Notes under the pieces: model-generated
Told to the model about the DNA's origin: nothing
The model's database searches: none
What the model saw: only the letters and a program-made list of their open reading frames with translations
Made by a program: the position numbers and the translations under genes
Shown here: in pieces, positions 36,854 through 46,644 of the stretch
Numbering within the stretch: the first letter of the stretch is position 1
Layout: the number at the start of each line of letters is the position of its first letter
Assembly (NCBI RefSeq): GCF_003668565.1
Contig: NZ_RCWJ01000003.1
Location: 372,001-436,000, forward strand
DNA length: 64,000 bases
Reading direction: 5' to 3'
From: Mycetocola zhadangensis
GTDB taxonomy: Bacteria; Actinomycetota; Actinomycetes; Actinomycetales; Microbacteriaceae

Positions 36854-39175
36854 TCAGCTGGCCGTCTCGACCAGGCTGAGCTGCGTGACCTCGACCCGGA
36901 CATAACGCTCGGACGCGGGAGTCACGGCAGCGGAGGTACCGGTGATCTCGACTCCGCACTCCGTTTCGCGCGTGTCACAGGACGGCCCGACCCACAGCTC
37001 GACGGAGCCCGGCTCCACAATGCGCTGCATCTTCCTGTCGGAAAACGCCAGTCGGGACGTGGGAACCTGGAACTCGACGCTGACCGCTTCACCTGGAGCG
37101 AGGGGAACGCGGGCGTAGCCGAGCAGTTGCGCGACCGGTCGCGTCACACTGCCCTGAACGTCGCGGGCGTAGAGCTGGACAACGTCGGCACCTTCGACAT
37201 CGCCCGTGTTCTGCACCCGAACGCGAGCGGTGAATGTGCCACCCGCCTCAACCTCCGGCGCGTCGACGGTGAGTTCGGAGTGTTCGAACGAGGTGTACGA
37301 GAGGCCGTGACCGAACGGGAGCACCGGAGCGCTCGACGCGCTGGTGATCTCCGACGGGCCGCCCAGGATCGGGTGGAGGTACGAGTACGGCTGGGCACCT
37401 GCTGATCTGGGCAGTGTCACAGGTAGGCGACCGGATGGGACGACCCGTCCGCTGAGAACACCGGCGATCGCTCCAGCGCCCTCTTCGCCGGGGAAGAACG
37501 CCTGCACAACGGCTCGCGGGGCGCTTGGCCCTTCGATCGCCCAGTCGATCGCGTACGGGCGACCGGTGAGAAGCACCAGGACAACCGGGGTCCCAGTGGC
37601 AACCACGCGTTCGATCAGCTCTCGCTGCACGCCGGGCAGCTCGAGGCTCTCGACGTCGTTGCCTTCGCCGACGGTGCCGCGCCCGAACAGGCCGGCACGG
37701 TCCCCGGCAACAACGATGGCGAGCTCAGCGTCGCCCGCTGCTTTCACGGCCTCGTCGATGCCGGAGGTGTCGTCGCCATCGACGTCGCAGCCGCGCAGCA
37801 CCGAGATGTCAGCTGCAGGCAGCTCGCTGCGCAACGCCTCGGCCAGCGAGGGAATCTCCAACCCGAGTGGCACCTCCGGGTGGTGCGCGAGCACGTGGTT
37901 CACGAAGGAGTAGCAGCCCATGAGCGCCTCGGCCGAGTTCGCGTTTGGCCCGAGAACCGCGATGCGAGCTGGCCCGTCTGTGCCATGGCGGAGCGGCAGC
38001 GTTCCATCGTTCGTGAGCAGGACCACCGATTCCTCGGCGATCCGTCTAGCGACGTCACGATGAGCAGGCGAGTCGAGGTCGATCGACTCCGGTGGTGAGT
38101 CAAAGGTCTCATCGAGAAGACCGAGCTCTTCCTTCTGCGCCAACAGCCTAAGAACGGCACGGTCGACGATGGCGATGTCGGTTTGCCCCGTGCGAACCCG
38201 CTCGGCCAGAGGTTCGAGAAACGCATCGCCCGTGGGAAGCTCAACGTCGATGCCGGCCTGAAGAGCCAGCTCGGCCGCGTGCCCCAGGTCGACAGCGACC
38301 GCGTGCATGACCTGAAGGAACGCGACCGAGAAGTAGTCGGAGACCACAACACCGTCGAATCCCCATTGCCCGCGCAGTACGTCGGTGAGGTAGGTGTCGT
38401 CCGCGGCGATCGGAATACCGTCGATTTCGGCGTACGAGTTCATCACCGAGCGAACACCACCGTCGAGCACCGCCATCTCAAACGGCGGAAGAAGAATGTC
38501 GGCGATCTCACGCGGTCCGGCGTGCACTGGCGCGTGGTTGCGCCCGCTCTGTGATGCGGAGTAGCCGACGAAGTGCTTGAGTGTCGCGTGCACTCCCTCC
38601 GACTGGAGGCCTCGAACATACGCCGTCGCGATCGTGCCGACCACGTAAGGGTCTTCGGCAATGCACTCATCCACACGTCCCCAGCGAGGGTCGCGAATCA
38701 CGTCGAGCACCGGTGCGAGCCCCTGGTGGATGCCGAGGGTGCGCATCGACTGTCCAATCAGTTGACCCATCTCCTCAACGAGTTCCGGGTCGAACGCCGC
38801 ACCCCAGGCCAGCGGCGTTGGGAACGTTGCGGCCTGCCAGGCAGCCAGGCCGGTGAGGCACTCTTCGTGCACGAGCGCCGGAATCCCCAGCCTCGTTTCT
38901 TCTCTCAGCCGACGTTGTTCGGCCCACAGCCAGGCCGCGCGCTCGATCGGCTCGACCGGACGCGTGCCATAGACCCGCGTGAGGTGTCCGAGTCCGTGCT
39001 CCGTGGCATCCGCATATCTGTTGCTCGACGCCATCTCACCCTGCATTGGCGCGACAATGTCGGGGCCCTGGTCGACCCAGTAGCCAACCAGCTGCGCAAG
39101 CTTTTCGTCCAGTGTCATGCGTGCGTGCAGCTCTCGCACACGTTTCGACGTTTCAGGCAGGCCCGAATATCCCAT
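36854..39175 (-). CDS. Glycoside hydrolase family 3 (beta-glucosidase/beta-xylosidase)
   Basis: ATG 39175 with AAGGAAG eight bases upstream is preferred; ATG 39244, which overlaps the permease stop, would add 23 residues. The 773-residue protein has the GH3 N-terminal barrel (LDVIRDPRWGR, KHFVGYS), the nucleophile Asp280 in VVVSDYF, the alpha/beta sandwich domain and a C-terminal fibronectin-like domain. No signal peptide, so it cleaves imported oligosaccharides in the cytoplasm. It is the last gene of the ABC operon starting at 42423. Xyloside or glucoside specificity cannot be told. Confidence 0.93.
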   Translation of the reverse strand: MGYSGLPETSKRVRELHARMTLDEKLAQLVGYWVDQGPDIVAPMQGEMASSNRYADATEHGLGHLTRVYGTRPVEPIERAAWLWAEQRRLREETRLGIPALVHEECLTGLAAWQAATFPTPLAWGAAFDPELVEEMGQLIGQSMRTLGIHQGLAPVLDVIRDPRWGRVDECIAEDPYVVGTIATAYVRGLQSEGVHATLKHFVGYSASQSGRNHAPVHAGPREIADILLPPFEMAVLDGGVRSVMNSYAEIDGIPIAADDTYLTDVLRGQWGFDGVVVSDYFSVAFLQVMHAVAVDLGHAAELALQAGIDVELPTGDAFLEPLAERVRTGQTDIAIVDRAVLRLLAQKEELGLLDETFDSPPESIDLDSPAHRDVARRIAEESVVLLTNDGTLPLRHGTDGPARIAVLGPNANSAEALMGCYSFVNHVLAHHPEVPLGLEIPSLAEALRSELPAADISVLRGCDVDGDDTSGIDEAVKAAGDAELAIVVAGDRAGLFGRGTVGEGNDVESLELPGVQRELIERVVATGTPVVLVLLTGRPYAIDWAIEGPSAPRAVVQAFFPGEEGAGAIAGVLSGRVVPSGRLPVTLPRSAGAQPYSYLHPILGGPSEITSASSAPVLPFGHGLSYTSFEHSELTVDAPEVEAGGTFTARVRVQNTGDVEGADVVQLYARDVQGSVTRPVAQLLGYARVPLAPGEAVSVEFQVPTSRLAFSDRKMQRIVEPGSVELWVGPSCDTRETECGVEITGTSAAVTPASERYVRVEVTQLSLVETAS

Positions 39176-39240
39176 TACGTTGTCTTCCTTTATTTCTGAA
39201 TTCGCGGATGCCATCGGCGACGTCGCGGTCGAACCGTCGA

Positions 39241-40119
39241 TCATCCCTTGACCGCGCCGGTCAACCCGCCGACGATGCGGCGCTCAAACAGGCTGAAGAA
39301 GATCAGCGCCGGAATCATCGACAGCGACGTGAATGCGAGCACCTTCGCCGTGTCGACCGAGTACTGCGACGCGAACGATTGCACACCGAGTGGCAGCGTG
39401 AATGACGCCTCGTTGTTGAGGATGAACAGCGGCAGGATGTATCCGTTCCAGCTGGCGATGAACGCGAGGATGCCCGTTGTGATGACACCGGGAACCGCAA
39501 GAGGCACAACCATGCGCCAGAAGAAGCCGATGCGCGAGCATCCGTCGATGAATGCGGCTTCTTCGATCTCGTCCGGGATCGCTCGGAGGAACGGAACCAG
39601 GATGATGATCGTCGTGGGCAGCGCGAACGCGATCTGCGGCAGGATGATGCCGCCGAGGTTGTTCATGAGGCCGAGGTTCTTGATCACCAGGTAGAGCGGG
39701 GTGATCGCGACGGTCATCGGAAACATCAGGCCGGCCGCGAACACCGCGTAGAGGAGCCCGCGCGCCTGGAACCTGTACCGAGCGATGACGTAGCTGGCCA
39801 TGAGTCCCAGGGTGACAACACCGATGGTTGTTGCTCCGGCAGCGATTGTTGAGTTGAGCACCTGGCGCCAGAACACCGACCCGACGAGGACGTCGACGTA
39901 GTTGCCGATGTTCCACGGAGCGGGGAAACCGGACGGGTCGGTGGAGATCTGCGCGTTTGTGCGGAAGCCGCCGAGGACGATGTACGCGATCGGCGCCAGC
40001 ATGAGGATGATGACGACCACGGCGAGCGCATAGACGCCTGGGTGGCCCCACGGAAGTGTGGGCTTCAGTTTCGAAAGGATGGGCTGCGGCGCTGGCGCGA
40101 CAGCTGTTGTCGAGGTCAT
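39241..40119 (-). CDS. Sugar ABC transporter permease (MalG type)
   Basis: From ATG 40119, overlapping the stop of the other permease (ATGA), this is a 292-residue inner-membrane protein with six helices. It has the EAA loop (EIEEAAFIDGCSRIGFF) that docks the ATPase. No ATPase is encoded in the operon, so a shared MsiK-like ATPase elsewhere is likely, as is usual in actinobacteria. The longer frame upstream of 40119 is antisense noise. Confidence 0.93.
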   Translation of the reverse strand: MTSTTAVAPAPQPILSKLKPTLPWGHPGVYALAVVVIILMLAPIAYIVLGGFRTNAQISTDPSGFPAPWNIGNYVDVLVGSVFWRQVLNSTIAAGATTIGVVTLGLMASYVIARYRFQARGLLYAVFAAGLMFPMTVAITPLYLVIKNLGLMNNLGGIILPQIAFALPTTIIILVPFLRAIPDEIEEAAFIDGCSRIGFFWRMVVPLAVPGVITTGILAFIASWNGYILPLFILNNEASFTLPLGVQSFASQYSVDTAKVLAFTSLSMIPALIFFSLFERRIVGGLTGAVKG

Positions 40120-41120
40120 GTGCTGCTCTTCTCGGTCAGGGCACCGTCGGTGTCGCGCCGCAGGACGAAGCGCTGGTAGACGAGGGCAACGGCAAGGGAG
40201 ATCAGGAACAGCACGACGGCGACGGCGTTGCCGTAACCGAAGTTGCCCGAGGTCCGACCGTTGGCGACCATGTACGTGGCCATGGTCGAGGTTCCCGCTG
40301 TTGAGGCGATGTACTGGCCCCAGATGATGTAGACGAGGTCGAACAGCTGGAGCGATCCGATGATCGACAGGAAGGCCCAGATCCGTAGGGTGGGGCCGAG
40401 GAGCGGCAACGTGATCTGGCGTTGGATCTGCCAGAACGAGGCACCATCGATCTGGGCGGCCTCGGTGAGTTCGTCCGGGATTCCCTGGAGACCGGCGAGG
40501 AAGAGGATCACGGCGAACCCGATGTACTTCCACGTGATGATGAGCATCAACGTCCACATGGCGATGTCGGGGTTCGACAGCCAGTCGGCCTGAAGGAAAC
40601 CGAGACCGAGCTTCTCCAGCATGCCGTTGAGTGCACCGTTGGACTGGAGCATCAGGCTCCATCCGGTGCCGACGACCACTTCGGAGATCACGTATGGAAC
40701 GAAGATCAAAACCCGGATGATCGACTGACCACGCATCTTGCGGTTGAGCAGCAGCGCGAGCAGGATCGCGGCCGGTCCCTGCAGAACGAGGGAAAGGACA
40801 ACGATGATGCCGTTGTGGCGGACCGCGTCGATGAAGGTGGGGTCCTGGAGGATCGTGACGTAGTTCTGGAGGCCCACAAAATCGGTTGCGGGGCCGTATC
40901 CCTGCCAGCGGAAGAAGCCGTAGTACGCGGCCATGACGACAGGGAAGATGACAAATGCGAGGAAGACGATCAGTGCTGGCCCGACGAGGAGGGCGATCTC
41001 AATACGGGTCGCCCAACTCATCTTTCGCCGACCAACCAGGGGCGGTGGTGTGCCGCCCCCGGTCGAATCGTCACCCGCGGTCACCTGTGGTTCTGCAGGT
41101 GAGTAGGTGCGAGTGGTCAT
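40116..41120 (-). CDS. Sugar ABC transporter permease (MalF type)
   Basis: The 334-residue protein has an N-terminal cytoplasmic tail, six membrane helices and the EAA loop ELTEAAQIDGASFWQ. It pairs with the MalG-type permease encoded just downstream. It starts 13 bp after the binding-protein gene. Together with the binding protein and the GH3 enzyme it forms an import-and-cleave unit for an oligosaccharide. Confidence 0.94.
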   Translation of the reverse strand: MTTRTYSPAEPQVTAGDDSTGGGTPPPLVGRRKMSWATRIEIALLVGPALIVFLAFVIFPVVMAAYYGFFRWQGYGPATDFVGLQNYVTILQDPTFIDAVRHNGIIVVLSLVLQGPAAILLALLLNRKMRGQSIIRVLIFVPYVISEVVVGTGWSLMLQSNGALNGMLEKLGLGFLQADWLSNPDIAMWTLMLIITWKYIGFAVILFLAGLQGIPDELTEAAQIDGASFWQIQRQITLPLLGPTLRIWAFLSIIGSLQLFDLVYIIWGQYIASTAGTSTMATYMVANGRTSGNFGYGNAVAVVLFLISLAVALVYQRFVLRRDTDGALTEKSST

Positions 41121-41133
41121 AGTGTGGCGAACC

Positions 41134-42423
41134 TTAGCCCTTCTTGGCTGCGTCGTTCACGGCGGAGACAAGTCCGGCAGGGTCGGTCTTGCCTGCGAGC
41201 AGGTCGACAACGGCGACGTTCAGGGCGTTACCGATGTTGAGGCCGTACACGGTGTCGAGCCACTGGGAGACGTACGGCGCTGCGTTGTATGTCTCCAGGA
41301 TCTGCTTCAGGTACGGCTCCTCGACCGCTTCCTGGGCAACCGTGTTCACCGGAGGAGCGTTGAATGCCGCGTAGTACTCCTTCTGCACGTCAGCTGTCGC
41401 GAGGTAGTTGAGGAAGTCGACGCACTCGTCCGGTGCGTTTGCACCGCAGGAATAACCGTCGACACCGCCGAGGACGGAGCCGGGCTCGCCGTCTCCACCT
41501 GGAACCTCGGGGAACGGGAACCAGGCCAGGTCCGCAAGCGGCTTCTCATCCGGCGTCAATGAAGCGATGACACCCGGGTTCCATGCACCCATGAGCTCCA
41601 TGCCTGCCTGGTGGTTGGCGATAAGTCCAGCAGAGCTTCCAGCGCCCTGCTGGGCGGAGGTGGTGAGGAAGCCGTTGTTGAACGGCTCCGTTCCGGCAAA
41701 GTCGGAAAGCTGCTGAGCGGCGTCCTCCCAGCACGGGGCGCTGAAGTCCTTCTCGTCCTGAGCCTTCGCCAGGGTGTCAGGCGAGCAGGCGCGAAGGGCG
41801 AAGTGGTAGTACCAGTGCGCTGCTGGCCATGCATCCTTGGCACCGAGAGCGATCGGCTCAACGCCGCTGTCACGCAGCTGGCCGACGGCGGTCTCGAGTT
41901 CATCGATCGTCTTCGGTGTCTCAGTGATTCCCGCTGCGGTGAAAAGGTCCTGGCTGTAGAACAGCCCACCGGGGAGCACGGCGACGGGCATCGCATAGAC
42001 CTTGCCGTCCAGGGTGTTGGCCTTGAACGACCCCTCGGGGATCTCCTCTGTGGCCGTGTCCGACAGCTTGTCGGTGAGGTCCATGACCTGTCCGGCTGCC
42101 ACCATGGCTGCCAGCTTCCCGCCTCCTCGCTGGAGGAAGATGTCGGGGGCATCGCCGGAGTTGAGCGCCGTCTGGAGCTTCCCGTCGAGGTCCTCGTTCT
42201 GGATCGACTGGACTTTGATGGTGACGCCGTCGTTCGCCTTCTCGAAATCGGCAACCGTCTTGTTCCAGAACTCTTTCCCTGGGCCGGTTGTCGAGTTCTG
42301 CCAAAGCGTCATCTCGACGGATCCATCACTGCTGGAACCATTGTCGGAGCCAGCGCAGGCACTCAGCACGAGTGCGGCAGCCATCATGACTGCGGACCCG
42401 GCGAGGACTTTTCTTGCCTTCAT
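41134..42423 (-). CDS. Sugar ABC transporter substrate-binding lipoprotein
   Basis: The 429-residue protein has a lipoprotein signal with lipobox LSAC (Cys23) and a Ser/Gly-rich linker, then a family 1 extracellular solute-binding fold (MTLWQNSTTGPGKEFW). It delivers the sugar to the permeases encoded downstream. The operon order is binding protein, MalF, MalG, GH3. It is divergent from a LacI-family regulator across 237 bp that contain a palindromic operator. Confidence 0.94.
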   Translation of the reverse strand: MKARKVLAGSAVMMAAALVLSACAGSDNGSSSDGSVEMTLWQNSTTGPGKEFWNKTVADFEKANDGVTIKVQSIQNEDLDGKLQTALNSGDAPDIFLQRGGGKLAAMVAAGQVMDLTDKLSDTATEEIPEGSFKANTLDGKVYAMPVAVLPGGLFYSQDLFTAAGITETPKTIDELETAVGQLRDSGVEPIALGAKDAWPAAHWYYHFALRACSPDTLAKAQDEKDFSAPCWEDAAQQLSDFAGTEPFNNGFLTTSAQQGAGSSAGLIANHQAGMELMGAWNPGVIASLTPDEKPLADLAWFPFPEVPGGDGEPGSVLGGVDGYSCGANAPDECVDFLNYLATADVQKEYYAAFNAPPVNTVAQEAVEEPYLKQILETYNAAPYVSQWLDTVYGLNIGNALNVAVVDLLAGKTDPAGLVSAVNDAAKKG

Positions 42424-42618
42424 TACTCACCTGTTCTCTTCGTTGAGCGACACCCCGTCGAGGGTGTCGTTGGTGCTTCACCGGCTGGGTGCCGGTTTGT
42501 GTTCCGTGGTCCTTGCTGTGGACTCTTCGGCCGTTTCATCTGCGAAACGGGCCGATCGTTCTCGTGATGTGACGAGCGAACCCTCGAAGTTTTACAAGTG
42601 CTGCGGCGACTGTCAAAC

Positions 42619-42630
42619 GTTTTCGAAAAC
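42619..42630. promoter_or_regulatory. Palindromic LacI-type operator GTTTTCGAAAAC
   Basis: A perfect 12-bp palindrome with a central CG lies 30 bp before the LacI start, overlapped on its left by AAACGTTT (42615-42622). Central-CG A/T-flanked palindromes are the normal LacI-family sites. It probably serves autoregulation, and may also control the divergent operon whose start is 196 bp away. Confidence 0.65.
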
Positions 42631-42660
42631 CTTTTCCATCCGGATGCTAATGTCACCGGT

Positions 42661-43662
42661 ATGACACGACGAGTGACGATTCATGATGTAGCTCACGAGG
42701 CTGGTGTCTCGGTGGCCACGGTGTCGAAGGCGGTCAATGGGCGCTATGGAATCGCTGTCGAGACGTCGCGCCGCGTGATGGAAGCTGTCGAAAAGCTCGG
42801 ATACGCCTCGAGCCTGGTCGCCAGCAGCATGCGGTCGAGGCGTACGGGTGTCATCGGCGTGCTGGTCGCGGACTTTGAACCGTTCAGCGCAGAAATACTC
42901 AAGGGTGTGAGCCTCGCCCTCCGGGATTCTGAACTCGACCTTCTTGCGTACAGCGGATCCCGGCAGCGCGACAGTACTGGCTGGGAACGACGGTCGCTTT
43001 CAAGGCTCAGCGGAACCCTCATCGACGGCGCGATCATGGTCACTCCGACGGTGATCAAGGCGTCCTCAGACATTCCGATCGTCGCGATCGACCCGCACGC
43101 CGGACCCATGGACCTGCCGACCGTCGAGTCCGACAACTTCGGTGGAGCGTTGCTCGCCACCAGGCACCTGATTCAGTTGGGGCACCGCCGGGTGGGTTTT
43201 GTCGCGGGCCGCCCGGACTTGCGCTCGTCCCGACTGCGCGAGGCCGGCTACCGGCAGGGGCTTCAGGAGGCTGGGATTCCATTCAGGCAGGATCTTGTTC
43301 GAGTGGGTCTGTACCAGCAGGACACGGCGAAGGAGAGCACAACGTCACTGTTGAGTGGACTCGAACGCCCGACAGCGATCTTCGCCGCGAACGACCTGTC
43401 TGCGATCGCGGTCATCGAGAGGGCAACCAGTTTGGGGCTCACGGTGCCCGGCGACCTGTCAGTGATCGGATTTGATGACATCCCCGAGGCGGCGCAGTTG
43501 TCCACGCCGCTGACGACAATTCGCCAGTCCATGCAGAAGCTCGGAGAGGACGCTGTCGAACTGCTGCTGACGCTCATGGACGGCCAGGAGCCCATCGATA
43601 TGCACATCCGGCTCCCGACGGCGCTGGTGCGTCGGGCCACGACCGCTCCCCCCGCACTGTAG
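42661..43662 (+). CDS. LacI-family regulator of the ABC-GH3 operon
   Basis: From ATG 42661 the 333-residue protein has the LacI helix-turn-helix and hinge (VTIHDVAHEAGVSVATVSKA at 5-24; LVASSMRSRRTG hinge) and a periplasmic-binding-like effector domain. The frame is open 21 codons upstream, but this ATG gives the standard N-terminus. Divergent placement points to control of the sugar operon at 36854-42423. The inducer is probably a product of that uptake system. Confidence 0.9.
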   Translation: MTRRVTIHDVAHEAGVSVATVSKAVNGRYGIAVETSRRVMEAVEKLGYASSLVASSMRSRRTGVIGVLVADFEPFSAEILKGVSLALRDSELDLLAYSGSRQRDSTGWERRSLSRLSGTLIDGAIMVTPTVIKASSDIPIVAIDPHAGPMDLPTVESDNFGGALLATRHLIQLGHRRVGFVAGRPDLRSSRLREAGYRQGLQEAGIPFRQDLVRVGLYQQDTAKESTTSLLSGLERPTAIFAANDLSAIAVIERATSLGLTVPGDLSVIGFDDIPEAAQLSTPLTTIRQSMQKLGEDAVELLLTLMDGQEPIDMHIRLPTALVRRATTAPPAL

Positions 43663-43950
43663 ACGACGCGCACTCGCATCGCGCGCTCGCCAGCGCCGTT
43701 GCCATCCTCGGGAGCACCACGTCCACCGGCAGATTATTGGTCACAAACGCGTGGTCGTCAACCCCGCAACTTTCTCAAATTGCGACCGCATACTGGCTCA
43801 CCACGACGGAATCCATCCCAGCCACCCAGCGGCCTGAGGGCTGCCGATGCGCACCGAGAAGGTGCCGGACGGGGGTGACCCGTTGGAACTCACTCAACGG
43901 AGGACGCCGCCCGACACCGGGCTGCGGACAAACGAGAAGATGGGAACGAA

Positions 43951-44727
43951 ATGATTGATTCGAACGCAACAGGAAGCCTGATCGGCGCCACCGTTTTCGA
44001 CCCCAACGGGGACAAGATCGGAAAGATCGGGCAGATTTACGTCGACCCTCAGGACGGTCACCCCGAGTGGGCGAGTGTCAGTACCGGGCTCTTCGGTACG
44101 TCCGAGTCCTTTGTTCCGCTCGAGGATGCGACGTTCGATGGCGAGCAGGTCCGTGTCTCTTACGACAAGAGCTTCGTCAAAGATGCTCCCCGAATCGAAC
44201 CGGAGGGAGCGTTCAGCTCAGAGGAAGAGCAGCGGATCTATGGGTACTACAGCCGGGAATACACCACCCCAGCGACTGAAACGTACGAGACTGACGCTCA
44301 CACCACGGACGCAACGGTCGGCCACGACACATCCGGGCCCAACACAGACTCAGCGATGACACGCTCTGAAGAGCAGCTGCACGTGGGAACTGAGCAGGTC
44401 CAGACGGGTCGAGCACGGCTCCGCAAGTACGTCGTCACCGAGCAGCAGAATGTCACGGTGCCGGTCACTCACGAAGAGGTGCGGCTGGAGCGCGAGCCGA
44501 TTACCGACGCGAACGTGGGCGATGCCCTCTCCGGGCCGGACATCAGTGAGGAAGAGCACGAGGTCGTTCTCACGGAGGAACGCGTCGTTGTCGAAAAGGA
44601 GACGGTCCCCGTCGAGCGCGTGAAGCTCGACAAAGAGACGGTCACTGAGCAGCAAACCGTCACGGAGAACGTCCGGAAGGAAGAGGTCGAACTCGACACG
44701 GACGGCACTGACACGCACACCAGGTAG
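43951..44727 (+). CDS. PRC-barrel plus DUF2382 stress-type protein (YsnF-like)
   Basis: The 258-residue protein has an N-terminal PRC-barrel (residues ~8-75, GSLIGATVFDPNGDKIGKIG) and a C-terminal DUF2382 domain rich in Glu/Val/Thr (~140-245). There, RKYVVTEQQNVTVPVTHEEV is the typical segment. Such proteins are linked to general stress response; no enzyme activity is known. Ribosome site AGAAGATGGGA precedes the ATG. The 288 bp upstream hold no gene. The gene converges with the GH51 gene at a shared hairpin. Confidence 0.9.
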   Translation: MIDSNATGSLIGATVFDPNGDKIGKIGQIYVDPQDGHPEWASVSTGLFGTSESFVPLEDATFDGEQVRVSYDKSFVKDAPRIEPEGAFSSEEEQRIYGYYSREYTTPATETYETDAHTTDATVGHDTSGPNTDSAMTRSEEQLHVGTEQVQTGRARLRKYVVTEQQNVTVPVTHEEVRLEREPITDANVGDALSGPDISEEEHEVVLTEERVVVEKETVPVERVKLDKETVTEQQTVTENVRKEEVELDTDGTDTHTR

Positions 44728-44783
44728 TCCCGCCTGACCGGTCTCGGGGTTTCCCCTCGGCCGTCAGACAGCAACCAAGAAGG

Positions 44784-44818
44784 GGCTCCCGGCCTGGCGG
44801 AGACGCCGGCCGGGAGCC
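44784..44818. terminator. Bidirectional hairpin between convergent genes
   Basis: An 11-bp outer stem (44784-44794 with 44808-44818) continues into GGCG-GAGA-CGCC with one bulged T, 15 bp in all. It lies between the ends of the PRC-barrel and GH51 genes. No long T-tract follows on either side. Confidence 0.7.
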
Positions 44819-44831
44819 GCTTGTCTATTCA

Positions 44832-46346
44832 CTACCGCTCACAGGCGAAGCCCACAGCCGACCAGGACACAGGTGGCAGCGTCACGGTGAGCAGCCCGCC
44901 AGCAAGCACGGCACCGCTGAGCTCTCGCAGCCCGACCCGCTCCCTGTCGTCAATCGTGTTCTTGGCGTACACATCCTCATCGTGAAGCGTGACGGCCTCG
45001 GTAATCGTCGTGGCGTCGAGTGACGCGAGGTTGACGGTCACCTCGATCGCCTCGGTCTGGCTCCGGTTCACGAGAAACAGTGACCCGGTGCCCGACTCGG
45101 AATCCGCTGTCGCAACGGCGTCGACCAGAGGCGCCAAACCATAGGCCGCGGTCTCGTATGTTCCGACGTCTATCCGCGGGCGAAGCACCTCACCCTTCGC
45201 CAGTCGCGACGTCACCGAGAACGGGAAGAACGTGGTCTGACGCCACGCTCCCCCACTCGGCTCGGTCATAATTGGCGCGATCACGTTGACCAATTGAGCA
45301 AGAGAAGCGGATGCCACGCGGTCGTGATTCTTGAGAAGCGTAATCAGCAGATTTCCCAGCACGACAGCATCCGCTACCGAGTAGACGTCCTCGAGCTGGC
45401 GGGGCGCGAAACGCCACTCGTTGTTGACTTCGTTGGACGCCTGGTGCTCTTCCAGATACCAGACGTTCCACTCGTCGAAGGAGAGCTTGATCTTCTTGTT
45501 ACTCCGAAGCTTGTTACCGACGTGGTCAGCGGTGGATACGACAGTCTCGATGAAGTACTGCATTTCGAGTGACGATGCGAGGAACGATCCGAGGTCTCCC
45601 TGACGCTCCTGGTAATAGGCGTGGCAGGAAATGTAGTCGACGTGCTCGTAGCTGTGCTCGAGGACAGTACGCTCCCAGTCACCGAAGGTCGGCATGGTCG
45701 AGCCGCTTGAACCGCAAACGACGAGCTCGAGATCTTTGTCGGCGGCCTTCATGGCCTGCGCTGTGCGGGCAGCGAGCTTGCCGTAGTCGTCTGCCGTCAT
45801 GTAACCGGTCTGCCACGGACCGTCCATCTCGTTGCCAAGACACCACAAGCGGATGTCATGCGGTTCCGGCGATCCATTGTCAATGCGTTGGTCACTGAGC
45901 GCGGTACCGGACGGGTGGTTTGCGTACTCGAGCAGATCCAGCGCGGCCTCGATGCCGCGGGTTCCGAGGTTGACGGCCATCATCAGCTCGGAGCCGGTGA
46001 GTTTGCACCAGCGAGCGAACTCATCGGTGCCGACCTGGTTCGACTCGAGCGAGTGCCAGGCAAGGTCGCGGCGAACAGGACGGCTCTCCTTCGGTCCGAC
46101 GCCGTCTTCCCAGCGGTAGCCGGAGACGAAGTTGCCGCCCGGGTAGCGGATCGTGGTTGACCCGAGCTCCTTGACGAGGTCAACGACGTCGAGGCGAAAG
46201 CCATCCTCATTCGCCGTCGGGTGTCCCGGTTCGTAAATGCCGTCATACACGCAGCGCCCGAGGTGCTCGACGAAGGATCCGAAGATGCGTCGGTTGAGGG
46301 GGGCGATGACGGCTGTGCGGTCGACGGTGATTCGTGCGGTGGTCAC
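44832..46346 (-). CDS. abfA: Alpha-L-arabinofuranosidase, GH51
   Basis: It removes arabinofuranosyl side chains from arabinoxylan or arabinan oligosaccharides. The 504-residue protein has no signal peptide, so it acts in the cytoplasm. The acid/base Glu173 lies in WCLGNEMDG and the nucleophile Glu292 in SFDEWNVWY, with a C-terminal beta-sandwich. Length is normal. A perfect palindrome TACAACGTTGTA sits 19-30 bp before the GTG/ATG start region, so a LacI-family protein probably represses it; the gene at 48422-49432 is the candidate. Confidence 0.95.
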   Translation of the reverse strand: MTTARITVDRTAVIAPLNRRIFGSFVEHLGRCVYDGIYEPGHPTANEDGFRLDVVDLVKELGSTTIRYPGGNFVSGYRWEDGVGPKESRPVRRDLAWHSLESNQVGTDEFARWCKLTGSELMMAVNLGTRGIEAALDLLEYANHPSGTALSDQRIDNGSPEPHDIRLWCLGNEMDGPWQTGYMTADDYGKLAARTAQAMKAADKDLELVVCGSSGSTMPTFGDWERTVLEHSYEHVDYISCHAYYQERQGDLGSFLASSLEMQYFIETVVSTADHVGNKLRSNKKIKLSFDEWNVWYLEEHQASNEVNNEWRFAPRQLEDVYSVADAVVLGNLLITLLKNHDRVASASLAQLVNVIAPIMTEPSGGAWRQTTFFPFSVTSRLAKGEVLRPRIDVGTYETAAYGLAPLVDAVATADSESGTGSLFLVNRSQTEAIEVTVNLASLDATTITEAVTLHDEDVYAKNTIDDRERVGLRELSGAVLAGGLLTVTLPPVSWSAVGFACER

Positions 46347-46364
46347 GGGGTGGATTCCTCACTC

Positions 46365-46376
46365 TACAACGTTGTA
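46365..46376 (-). promoter_or_regulatory. LacI-type operator TACAACGTTGTA of abfA
   Basis: A perfect 12-bp palindrome lies directly upstream of the abfA start at 46346. A near-identical site (TACAACGTTGCA) at 49487-49498 precedes the LacI gene 48422-49432. Confidence 0.7.
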
Positions 46377-46602
46377 AATACTCGACTCATAGTGAAGGAA
46401 GAAGTGGGTTCGGTCAAGGGTGAGGCGAACAACGTCGACCTGGCGCGACTATTCGCTTCCGAATTGAGTGTCGGCGGGTGATGATCTGCTGAGACATGAT
46501 CAGCTCGATGACGATCTCGATACCGGGCATCTCGAGGCGGCGGTGTCGATATCCATATATCTCTATGTCGATGCCAGCGTCAGCGCGTCAGCCCGTCAAC
46601 CC

Positions 46603-46644
46603 GTCAGCGTCAGCGTCAGCGTCAGCGTCAGCGTCAGCGTCAGC
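46603..46644. repeat. Seven tandem GTCAGC hexamers in a gene-free stretch
   Basis: Seven exact GTCAGC units are flanked by degenerate copies over 46571-46700. The 481 bp between the abfA operator and the HNH gene (46377-46857) hold no convincing gene. Frames crossing the repeat translate to VS or SA dipeptide runs that look accidental. Such a tract is prone to length change. Confidence 0.9.
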
